Positions 1-7,534 of a stretch of DNA of 64,000 nucleotides are shown piece by piece (the first letter of the stretch is position 1; each line of letters starts with the position of its first letter). The DNA comes from JADLDB01 sp040755835 (GTDB taxonomy: Bacteria; Myxococcota; Myxococcia; Myxococcales; Myxococcaceae), in contig JBFMAB010000059.1 of assembly GCA_040755835.1 (NCBI GenBank), positions 124,001-188,000 of the forward strand, written 5' to 3'. A program made the position numbers and the translations under genes. The notes beneath the pieces were generated by a model. It was not told where the DNA came from, searched no databases, and saw only the letters and a program-made list of their open reading frames with translations.

Positions 1-348
1 ACCAACACAAGGCCCAGCACCGCGAGCACGACGGAGCCGGGGTTGAGCCGCTCGCCCATTCCGTTGTCCTGTGCGCCGAGCAGGGTCGCCAATTCGACGC
101 CCAGCATCAGCGCCGCCGTCGCCCACAGCCCACGCCGCGCCCAGGTCGCGCGTCCGTGCAGCGACGGCAGCGCGCCCACCTGCCGCGCCTTGCACTGCAT
201 ACACAGAAAGCGTTGCTCGCCGATGGGGTCGATGCACTCGCCGCACCCGAAGGTGCCGCAACGGTCGCACGCAGCGATGGCCGTCACGCCGGAGTGGCGA
301 AAACAAGTGGAATTCGATGAGGCAACGGAGGAAGCGTCGGCGGACATT
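1..348 (-). CDS. Zinc-ribbon/B-box-like membrane protein, N-terminal part (cut by window edge)
   Basis: The frame opens with ATG at 346-348 and runs off the left edge, so only the first 116 codons are seen. An AGGAGA ribosome-binding site lies 7 bases upstream, which fixes the start. The N-terminus carries a cysteine/histidine array (C-x2-H, then CDRC, CGEC, CMQC) in the style of B-box or zinc-ribbon domains that precede membrane domains in myxobacterial proteins. It is followed by at least two hydrophobic stretches (around residues 72-90 and from 105 on). Function is unknown: zinc-binding N-terminus and membrane location are seen or inferred, and the rest of the protein is outside the window. 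AT-rich DNA upstream (396-440) probably holds its promoter. Confidence 0.7.
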
Positions 349-710
349 CGATGGTCTCCTCAGAAGAGTGCAACGACGCGAACGAGCTCCTGATTTAACA
401 AATATTCTTTATTCTCTTCTTTATTCTTCACTCTCTTTGCAGCTCGAGTCAACACGCTTCGTGGCGGACGTCGTGCCCAGCGTGTCGATGACGTCCGAGT
501 TTGGGCAGCCGTTGCTGCCGTGCGCGGCGCGGCCGAGGCCGGTCAGGGCGTCGGTAGAGCCGTCCGTGTCGGTCGCGCATGCGCCCTTCGAGACGCCGCG
601 AAGTGCGCCTCCCCGGCAACATCGAGGCGGGCGTGTGACGGATCGCGGCCGCCCGGTCGCGGGGAAGCGTCAGGTTTCCTGCAGACGTCGCACCCGACGG
701 GCCGCCCGAG
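349..710. other. Gene-free stretch
   Basis: The stretch separates the leftward membrane gene from the end of the M28 peptidase gene. It contains the AT-rich tract at 396-440 and, on its right half, GC-rich DNA with no frame that has a start, a ribosome-binding site and recognisable protein features. No hairpin followed by a T tract was seen. Confidence 0.5.
423..452 (-). promoter_or_regulatory. Possible sigma-70-type promoter for the leftward gene
   Basis: On the minus strand TTGACT (447-452) is followed after 18 bases by AAGAAT (423-428, 4 of 6 matches to TATAAT). It lies in a strikingly AT-rich tract (396-440) within otherwise very GC-rich DNA and about 75 bases upstream of the ATG at 348. 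This is inference from sequence similarity only. Confidence 0.35.
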
Positions 711-3572
711 TCAGCGCCGCCTCCCTTCCTGGAATGTCGTCTCCAGCTCCACCGGCTTCCCGTCGCGCAGGACGACGGCCGTCACCGTCTCGCCCGGCTT
801 CGCCTGCATCAGCACGAACATCAGATCCTCGACGCTGCGGATCTCGAACGTGCCCAGCTTCTGCAACACGTCCCCGCGACGCATACCCGCCTTGTCCGCA
901 CCGCCACCGGGCCGCACGTCCGACAAGAGCACGCCGGTGACGCCGGGCGGTGGACCGCCGTAGTCGGGCACCGTGCCCAACGACGCGTTGAAGCTGCGCG
1001 CGTCGCCGCGCCCGGCGGGCGCGGGGAGCTTCGTGTAGGTCAGCTTCGCGCCCTGCGTCCTCAGCGCGAGGGCCTCCACCACCATCGCCACGCGCGCCAT
1101 GCCGGCGTCGTTCAGCTTGTCCGCCGAGTCCGACGGCTTGTGGTAGTCCGTGTGCGCGCCGGTGAAGAAGTGCAGCACCGGCAGGCCCGCCGTGTAGAAC
1201 GGCATGTGGTCGCTGGGGCCGTAGCCGTCGCCGCTCGCCGTGCACTGGACCCGCGCCTCGGCGCACGCGTCCTGCACCAGCGCCATCCACTCCGGCGCCG
1301 TGTCGCTCCCCAGGACGGTGAGCGTGTTGCCGCGCAGCCGCCCCACCATGTCGAGGTTCAACATCGCCACCGCGTTCGGCAGCCACGCCGGCTTCGACGC
1401 GATGAGCGCCGCGCTGCCCAGCACGCCGCTCTCCTCCGCGGAGAAGCTGGTGATGATGACGTCGTGGGTCAGCTCGGCCCGCCGCGCGGCCAGCGCACGC
1501 GCGATCTCCAGCAGCGTCGCGGTGCCCGACGCGTTGTCGTCGGCGCCGAGGTGCGGCTCGTGCTTGTCCGGCGCCAGCGAGTCGGGACCGCCGTACCCCA
1601 GGTGATCGTAGTGCGCGCCGATGACGATGACGCCGTCGCCGGTCTTCTTCCCCGCCGGAATGCGGCCCACGAGGTTGAACGCCGGCGACTTCTCAACATC
1701 GAGCGCCACCTCCAGCTCGACGTCGACGCGCTGCCTCGCCTCGAGCTTCTTCCACACCGGCTCGAGCACCGCGCGCTTCACCGCCAGCACCGGCACGCCC
1801 GAGTCGCCCGGCCCTTCGGGGCGCAGCGTCGGCAAACCCGCCTCGCGCGGCAGCTCGTCACCCTTCCCGCCGGCGTGCGGATCCTTCGCGGCCGGCGCGG
1901 GCGCGTGCGGCGGCGTCCCCTTCGCCTCGGGCGCCGGCGGCTGCGGCTTCGGCGGCACCGGCCAGTCCACGATGAGGACAGCCGCTGCGCCGGCCTGCTT
2001 CGCGGTGAACACCTTCTTGCGCAGGTCGCCCGCCTTCCGCTGCGCCTCCGGCGTGTCCAGCTTCGGGTGCTCGGGCACGAAGCGGCGCACCACCGCCACC
2101 TTCCCTTTCACGTTGAGGCCCTTGTAGTCGTCGAGGCCGAGCTCCGCGTCCTTCAGCCCGTAGCCCACCAGCACCGCCTGGCCCTTCACCTTCGCCTGCG
2201 CCGAGAAGCCCAGCGGGGAGAAGCCGGCGCCGTCGGCCGCCTTGCCCGCCACCTTCAACCTGGTCGCCGCGCCGGGCCTCACCTTCGTCGTCACCTCGAA
2301 GGGCACGCGGTAGCCACCGTCGGCGCCCGCGGGCTCGAGCCCCAGCGCCTTGAAGCGCGCCTCCAGCCACGCGCCCGCCTCGTCGAGGCCCTTCGTGCCC
2401 ACGCCACGCCCCTCGCGCGCCGGGTCTGCCAGCCAGGTGACGTCGTCGCGGATCCGCTCGGCCGCGCCCGGCGTCACCGCCTTCGGCGCGTGAGCGTCCC
2501 ACTTCGCGAGGAAGAGGTTGGTGTCCGTCTTCCCCTCGGCCGTCATGCGGTTCGACGCGAAGATGAGCCACTTCCCGTCGGGAGAAAACATCGGGAAGCC
2601 GTCGAAGCCCTTCGTGTACGTGATGCGCTCGAGGTTGGTGCCGTCGACGTCCACCGCCCAGATGTCGAACTCGCGGCCCTTCGGGTCGCCGAAGTTGGAC
2701 GAGAAGAGGATTCGCTTGCCGTCGGGCGTGAAGAACGGGGCGAAGGACGCCGCGTTCAGGTACGTCACCTGCTGCGCGTCGCTCCCGTCCGCGTTCGCCA
2801 CGTACAACTCCAGCTTCGACGGCCGCACCAGCCCCTGCTTGAGCAGGCCCTGGAAGTCCTCGAGCTCCTTCCCGGGCTTCGGCCGCGACGCGCGCCAGAC
2901 GATCTTCGAGCAGTCCGCGCTGAAGAAGGCGCCGCCGTCGTAGCCGGGCGTGAAGGTGAGCCGCTTCACGTTCTTCCCGTCCTTGTCCATGCGGTACAGC
3001 TCGATGTCGCCGTCGCGCACGCTGGTGAAGATGATGCTCCCGTCCTTCGCGCACACCGTCGCCTCGGCGTCGTAGCCGGGCGCGTCGGTGAGGCGCGTCA
3101 CGCCGGTGCCGTCGGCGTTCGCGCGGAAGATGTCGTACGAGTCGTAGAGCGCCCACACGTAGCCCATCCGCATGTCCGGCTTCGGCGGGCACGCGTCGCC
3201 GCCGAGGTGCGTGGACGCATAGAGGAGCTCCGTGTCCCCCTTCAGGTAGTGCGCGCAGGTGGTGGCGCCCTTGCCCGACGACACCTGCGTCAGCTCCGGG
3301 TTCTCGAGGCGCTGGCCGTTCGCGAACAGCGGCATGGTGTAGATGCGATCGCACGCCTGGTCGCCCGTGCGTCGCTGCAGCGAGACGCCGGTGCCGTCGA
3401 AGCGCCAGTACGCCTCGGCGTTCTCGCCCTCGAAGGTGAGCTGGTAGAGTTCGGTGAAGTGCGTCTCTTCGGGCAGCCGCACCGGCGGCGGGTGGGCGGG
3501 CGGCGCCGGCGGCGCGTCCGGGGTGGTGGCGCAGGCAACGAAGAGCAGGGTCGGCAGGGCGAGGCGCTTCAT
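711..3572 (-). CDS. TolB-propeller / PA / M28 peptidase / PDZ lipoprotein
   Basis: A 953-residue predicted lipoprotein. The ATG at 3570-3572 is chosen because it gives a clean signal peptide ending in the lipobox FVAC (Cys14); longer frames upstream would bury it. Domains in order: TolB/PD40-type beta-propeller repeats (about 35-380, repeated 'ADGT..TRLT' and 'FSPDGKWLIF' signatures), a protease-associated insert (about 440-640), an M28 zinc aminopeptidase (about 645-840) and a C-terminal PDZ domain (about 865-953). M28 zinc ligands are visible: GAHYDH, GADDNASG, SAEESG (catalytic Glu), NLDMVGR and TDYHKPSD. It likely sits in the outer membrane or is released, and trims peptides. Stand-alone M28 enzymes are much shorter, so the propeller and PDZ are additions that may recognise or hold substrates. 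Confidence 0.88.
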   Translation of the reverse strand: MKRLALPTLLFVACATTPDAPPAPPAHPPPVRLPEETHFTELYQLTFEGENAEAYWRFDGTGVSLQRRTGDQACDRIYTMPLFANGQRLENPELTQVSSGKGATTCAHYLKGDTELLYASTHLGGDACPPKPDMRMGYVWALYDSYDIFRANADGTGVTRLTDAPGYDAEATVCAKDGSIIFTSVRDGDIELYRMDKDGKNVKRLTFTPGYDGGAFFSADCSKIVWRASRPKPGKELEDFQGLLKQGLVRPSKLELYVANADGSDAQQVTYLNAASFAPFFTPDGKRILFSSNFGDPKGREFDIWAVDVDGTNLERITYTKGFDGFPMFSPDGKWLIFASNRMTAEGKTDTNLFLAKWDAHAPKAVTPGAAERIRDDVTWLADPAREGRGVGTKGLDEAGAWLEARFKALGLEPAGADGGYRVPFEVTTKVRPGAATRLKVAGKAADGAGFSPLGFSAQAKVKGQAVLVGYGLKDAELGLDDYKGLNVKGKVAVVRRFVPEHPKLDTPEAQRKAGDLRKKVFTAKQAGAAAVLIVDWPVPPKPQPPAPEAKGTPPHAPAPAAKDPHAGGKGDELPREAGLPTLRPEGPGDSGVPVLAVKRAVLEPVWKKLEARQRVDVELEVALDVEKSPAFNLVGRIPAGKKTGDGVIVIGAHYDHLGYGGPDSLAPDKHEPHLGADDNASGTATLLEIARALAARRAELTHDVIITSFSAEESGVLGSAALIASKPAWLPNAVAMLNLDMVGRLRGNTLTVLGSDTAPEWMALVQDACAEARVQCTASGDGYGPSDHMPFYTAGLPVLHFFTGAHTDYHKPSDSADKLNDAGMARVAMVVEALALRTQGAKLTYTKLPAPAGRGDARSFNASLGTVPDYGGPPPGVTGVLLSDVRPGGGADKAGMRRGDVLQKLGTFEIRSVEDLMFVLMQAKPGETVTAVVLRDGKPVELETTFQEGRRR

Positions 3573-3669
3573 GGCGCGCGGTATAGCCCTCCCAAACGCC
3601 CCGCGTCCGGGGAAACCTGCCCGCCTTTCGACTGGGCCCGCGCGCCCGAAGCGTGCCAGCCTTCCATGC

Positions 3670-4101
3670 ATGCGCTCGCTCACGCTCGCCCTGTTCGCCG
3701 TCGCCGCAACCGGCTGCGCGACGCCCTGCGCCCAGCTGCGCGTCTCCAGCGCCGCGTACACCGCCGGCGAGACGATGCAGGGCTCGCTGCTCAACCAGTC
3801 CAGCTTCTACGAGCTGCAGCACGGCGTGTTTTGCCTGGCGTACCTCGAGCGCCGGGAGGGAGATGCGTGGGTGCGCGCGCCGGAGCCCGAGCGCGGCTGC
3901 ATCCTCCCGCTCCTCATCACGGCACCGAGCGCCACCGTCCTCTTCAGCTACCGGCTCGACGCGACCCTGCCCGAAGGGCCATACCGGCTGCGCTTCGAAG
4001 TGCGCCGCGGGCGCTTCCGCCTCTTCGGCCTCGGCGTCGGCGGCACCGGCGACAAGAAGCTGCTCGCCAGCGACCCCTTCACGGTGCGGGCGGCGCGCTG
4101 A
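3670..4101 (+). CDS. Small lipoprotein with Ig-like beta-sandwich
   Basis: A 143-residue lipoprotein. The ATG at 3670 gives a short signal peptide ending in ATGC, a plausible lipobox with Cys16. An earlier in-frame start at 3454 would overlap the divergent peptidase gene and displace the signal peptide. The mature part is a single beta-rich domain with the rhythm of bacterial Ig-like plug domains (a 'Y.AGE.M.G.L.N.S' strand pair, then 'LPEGPYRLRFEVRR'). Two cysteines near residue 55 and 77 could form a disulfide. It is transcribed divergently from the M28 peptidase and converges on the papain-fold gene. No catalytic motif is seen, and a structural or inhibitory surface role is only a guess. 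Confidence 0.7.
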   Translation: MRSLTLALFAVAATGCATPCAQLRVSSAAYTAGETMQGSLLNQSSFYELQHGVFCLAYLERREGDAWVRAPEPERGCILPLLITAPSATVLFSYRLDATLPEGPYRLRFEVRRGRFRLFGLGVGGTGDKKLLASDPFTVRAAR

Positions 4102-4107
4102 GACGCG

Positions 4108-5388
4108 CTACGGCAGCAGCCGCGTCACCTTGTCCCAGAAGCTGCGGAAGCCTGCGTTCGGGTCGTAGTTGACGTTGCGCAGACGGGCCTCGAAGTCGTC
4201 GCGGGGGATCAGCTCCTCGCGGCCCCAGGGGTTGATGATCTTCACGTACTCGACGCCGTCGCGCGTCTCGGTGCCGGTGACGAGCACCTTGTGACCGCCG
4301 TCGCCCCACTTCATGCCGACGAGCACCGAGCGGCCCGCGGCCACCTCGTCCAGCACGAAGTCGGTCGCGGCCTTCTTCTCGTCCCCGGACGACACGTTCT
4401 GGAACGCGAAGTCGTGGCCGTAGAGGCTCTCGAGCACCACGTCGGCCTGCGCCGCCGTCAGCCCGCCCTGGCCTTCGATGCCGCCGCCGTGGTGCTTGTC
4501 GTCGGCGTTGTCGTAGTCGGCCAGCCCGTTGCCCAGCTCCATCAGCGCCGGCGCGAGCAGCTTCTGCGGCAGGCTGCGCGGCGTGCCGTCGTCCAGCACC
4601 CCGTCCTCGCGTTTGATGACGTCGCCCCCGCGCGTCGTCACCTCGCCCTCGGGCGACGCGAGGCCCGCCACCAGTCGCACGTACTCGGCCGGGTTCGTCT
4701 GCAGGAGCTGAATCTCGATGGACGTCGGCACGCAGGTGCCCTTGTTGCGCTGGGCGACCGCTTCCGGCACCGCGACCTCCTGCACCAGGTCCGCCAACAG
4801 CGTCTGGCGGTCGACGCCCTCGGCGAGTTCCTGCTTCGTCAGCTTCGCGAGGCCGCCCAACAGCGTGTCCTTCCCGCCGAGCGCCTTCTCCCCGGGCAGC
4901 TTCCCTTCGAGCAGCAGCGTCTGCAGCGCCAGCGCCGCGACCGGGTCGCCGTGCGGCTTGCCGTCCGACGGCTCGAGCAAGGTCTCCTTCACCGACAGGT
5001 AGCGCGCGCGATCCTTCGGCGACAGCTTCGCGAGGGCCTCGGCCTCGAGCTGCGCGTTGTCGCCGAGCTGCGCGACGGCCGCGTCGGCGCGCTTGCCGTT
5101 CACGTCCCGCTGGTCGTTGACGTACGGCGCGTCCTCCACCACCACCGACGTCCCGTCCTGGCGCTCCGTGGGCTGGCCTTCGAGCAGCTCGCGCGCCTTC
5201 GCGATCGCCTCGTCCCGGGTCGGCGGCTTCCTGCAGACGTTCAGGTCCACCGGCGGCGGCTGATTGGCTTCGAAACGGCTTGGCACGCGCGGGAGCTCCG
5301 GCTTGCGAGCCGGCGGCGGCGGCTTGCGCTCCACGTTCGGGGTAGAGGGGCGCAGCGACGGAGACCTCTTCGAAATGGAAATCGTCAT
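4108..5388 (-). CDS. Papain-fold cysteine peptidase-like protein without signal peptide
   Basis: A 426-residue protein starting at ATG 5386-5388. The first ~60 residues are basic and proline-rich with no signal peptide or membrane segment. The C-terminal half shows a plausible papain-type Cys-His-Asn triad: Cys in KGTCVPTS (about residue 218), His in GDGGHKVLVTG (about 365) and Asn in IINPWG (about 384). The last two have the typical 'GHxV..G / NPWG' spacing of C39/C58/calpain-like folds. The middle is helical. The lack of a Sec signal plus a disordered N-terminus is typical of proteins delivered by another secretion route or of toxins/effectors, but no secretion genes are nearby. The subtilase at 26166-27575 has a similarly built N-terminus. 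Family assignment is from motif shape only. Confidence 0.65.
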   Translation of the reverse strand: MTISISKRSPSLRPSTPNVERKPPPPARKPELPRVPSRFEANQPPPVDLNVCRKPPTRDEAIAKARELLEGQPTERQDGTSVVVEDAPYVNDQRDVNGKRADAAVAQLGDNAQLEAEALAKLSPKDRARYLSVKETLLEPSDGKPHGDPVAALALQTLLLEGKLPGEKALGGKDTLLGGLAKLTKQELAEGVDRQTLLADLVQEVAVPEAVAQRNKGTCVPTSIEIQLLQTNPAEYVRLVAGLASPEGEVTTRGGDVIKREDGVLDDGTPRSLPQKLLAPALMELGNGLADYDNADDKHHGGGIEGQGGLTAAQADVVLESLYGHDFAFQNVSSGDEKKAATDFVLDEVAAGRSVLVGMKWGDGGHKVLVTGTETRDGVEYVKIINPWGREELIPRDDFEARLRNVNYDPNAGFRSFWDKVTRLLP

Positions 5389-5736
5389 GACATTTTCCCG
5401 AAATCAGCGGCAGAAGCGTCTGAGGGATTCACGGCCTGGCCGAGCGCGAGTTTCTGTGGGCATTCGGCGCACACCCGCCCGGCCGGGGCCACGCTCGGTG
5501 CAGTGGCCGGGCACCTCTCCACCTCCGGCGTGTTCGAGGGCGGTCCGCGGCAGTTCGTGAGCAGCCAGGCGACGACGCGCTCCTCGCAGACCGCCGTCGG
5601 CGGCGAGCGCGGGCCGTGGCCTCGGCGTGCGTCAGGCCGCCACGACGCGAGTCGCTCTCGCGTCATGCGAGGACCTCTCGTGCGCCAGCCGCGAAAGGGC
5701 CGCCGGGCGCGGCCGCGTTTGCGTACCATCGTGCCC
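5389..5736. other. Divergent intergenic stretch, no gene seen
   Basis: This stretch lies between two divergent genes (papain-fold protein leftward, AAA ATPase rightward) and must contain both promoters. I find no convincing -35/-10 pair, and the open frames across it lack start signals and protein features. Confidence 0.5.
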
Positions 5737-7239
5737 ATGTCGGACACCCGGCCCCGCTTCCTGCGCGACCTCGACACGATGATCCGCGCGCGGTACCCGC
5801 TCATCTACCTCGTCACCTGGGAAGAGCAGCGCGTGGAGGCGCTGATGGGCGACGTGGCGCGCGCGCACGGCAAGGACCTGCTGGAGTGGACCGCCACGCG
5901 CGGGCTGACGGCGCTGTCGGGGACGCTGCGGGGCGTCGACCCGGACGGGACGCGCGAGCCGGTGCAGGCGCTGCTGTCGATCGGCAAGCTGCCCAACCCG
6001 GCGCTGGTGCTGCTGAAGGACTTCCACCACGCGCTCGGCGAGCCGGTGGTGGTGCGCGCGCTGCGCGAGCTGGGCGTGAAGCTGAAGTCGGCGTTCACCA
6101 CCGTCATCCTCATCGGGCCCACGCTGAAGCTGCCCGACGAGCTCGAGAAGGACGTGTCGGTCATCGACGTGCCGCTGCCGACGCGCGACGACCTGATGCA
6201 GCTGTTGCGCGACATCGCGCGGGTGGTGACGAAGTCGAAGCGCGCGGTGGTGGAGCTGACGGTCGAGCAGGCCGAGTCGCTGGTGGGCGCCGCGCACGGG
6301 CTCACCCTGAGCGAGGCCGAGAACGCGTTCGCCAAGGCCATCGCGCAGGACAACCGGCTGGACGGGAACGATCTGCGGCTCATCCTCGAGGAGAAGAGCC
6401 AGGTCATCCGCAAGAGCGGGCTGCTGGAGTACTACGCGACGGACCAGACGCTGTCCGACGTCGGCGGACTCTTGCACCTCAAGCGCTGGCTCGGGCGGCG
6501 CCGGCAGGCGTTCAGCGAGGCGGCGCGCAAGTTCGGCCTGCCCGAGCCCAAAGGCCTGTTGCTGCTCGGCGTGCAGGGCTGCGGGAAGTCGCTGACGGCG
6601 AAGGCGATCGCCACCACCTGGCGCATGCCGCTCGTGCGGCTCGACATGGGGCGCATCTACTCGGGGCTGGTCGGCTCGTCCGAGGAGAACCTGCGCAAGG
6701 CGATCCGCGTGGTGGAGAGCCTCGCGCCGGTGGTGCTGTGGGTGGACGAGATCGAGAAGGGGCTCGCCGGCGCGAGCGGCAGCAACGACACCGGCGTCTC
6801 GGCCCGCGTGTTCGGCACGCTGCTCACGTGGCTGCAGGAGAAGACGGCGCCCGTCTTCGTGGTCGCCACCGCCAACCGGATCGACTCGCTGCCGCCGGAA
6901 CTCCTGCGCAAGGGCCGCTTCGACGAGATCTTCTTCATCGACCTGCCGTCGGAGCGCGAGCGGCGCGACATCCTCGAGATTCAGCTCAAGCGGCGCGGGC
7001 GGAACCCGGCGCTGTACCCGCTGGACGACCTCGCGGCGCAGACGGAGAGCTTCAGCGGCGCCGAGCTCGAGCAAGTCGTGGTGAGCGCGCTGTACGACGC
7101 GTTCGCGGACGGGACGGAGCTCGAGACGCACCACCTGGTGATGGCGGTGCAGGAGACGACGCCGCTCGCGGTGACGATGGCCGAGGACGTGCGGCGGCTG
7201 CGGGACTGGGCGAAGACGCGCACGCGACCGGCGTCGTAG
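5737..7239 (+). CDS. Ycf46-like AAA family ATPase
   Basis: A 500-residue cytoplasmic ATPase. The ATG at 5737 is chosen because it starts the conserved N-terminus ('FLRDLDTMIRARYPLIYLVT'); upstream in-frame codons are antisense to the papain-fold gene. The N-terminal ~230 residues form the helical/RecA-like domain seen in Ycf46 proteins. The AAA module follows with Walker A (GVQGCGKSLTAKA), Walker B (VVLWVDEIEKG), sensor 1 (ATANRID) and arginine finger region (LLRKGRFDEIFF). The length matches Ycf46 (about 490 residues). Cyanobacterial and plastid Ycf46 proteins are linked to inorganic-carbon or membrane-protein homeostasis; the role here is unknown. It stands alone, with no obvious partner operon. 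Confidence 0.88.
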   Translation: MSDTRPRFLRDLDTMIRARYPLIYLVTWEEQRVEALMGDVARAHGKDLLEWTATRGLTALSGTLRGVDPDGTREPVQALLSIGKLPNPALVLLKDFHHALGEPVVVRALRELGVKLKSAFTTVILIGPTLKLPDELEKDVSVIDVPLPTRDDLMQLLRDIARVVTKSKRAVVELTVEQAESLVGAAHGLTLSEAENAFAKAIAQDNRLDGNDLRLILEEKSQVIRKSGLLEYYATDQTLSDVGGLLHLKRWLGRRRQAFSEAARKFGLPEPKGLLLLGVQGCGKSLTAKAIATTWRMPLVRLDMGRIYSGLVGSSEENLRKAIRVVESLAPVVLWVDEIEKGLAGASGSNDTGVSARVFGTLLTWLQEKTAPVFVVATANRIDSLPPELLRKGRFDEIFFIDLPSERERRDILEIQLKRRGRNPALYPLDDLAAQTESFSGAELEQVVVSALYDAFADGTELETHHLVMAVQETTPLAVTMAEDVRRLRDWAKTRTRPAS

Positions 7240-7335
7240 CGGCGTCGACCGAGATGGGAGCGGTGGGGCGGTCACGTGAGGCGGCCGTGCGGGTCGCGCG
7301 CAGCACCTCGGCGCCCCCGCGCGACGCACACCTCC

Positions 7336-7380
7336 CGATGTGAAGGAATTGTCGCGGGAACGACGTTTCGTTTCACATCG
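7336..7380. repeat. Long inverted repeat with nested hairpin
   Basis: CGATGTGAA (7336-7344) and its exact complement TTCACATCG (7372-7380) enclose a second small stem GTCG/CGAC (7351-7354/7361-7364). It lies 97 bases after the ATPase stop and 155 bases before the metalloprotease start. It could be a terminator-type hairpin without a T tract, or an operator. The sequence alone does not decide. Confidence 0.4.
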
Positions 7381-7534
7381 TGCCCGGCCCCGGGTCAGCC
7401 GCGAATCCCCGCCGCCGGAGCCGACAGGCTGGTGGCGGACCGGCACTCACACGCTTGAGCCCCATCGCCCCTTTCCACCCCGAGGCGGGCGCGCGCTTGG
7501 CGACCCGCCTGCAGGGCGCGATGCTCACCCGCTG

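Noticed and set aside
453..600. Minus-strand frame reading Cys/Asp/Gly-rich residues ending near 420
   Set aside because: No start codon with ribosome-binding site and no domain; probably chance or the remains of something no longer coding.
1140..4172. 1010-residue plus-strand open frame opposite the M28 peptidase
   Set aside because: Arg/His/Val-rich composition without motifs; it is the GC-driven antisense shadow of a gene with clear domains.
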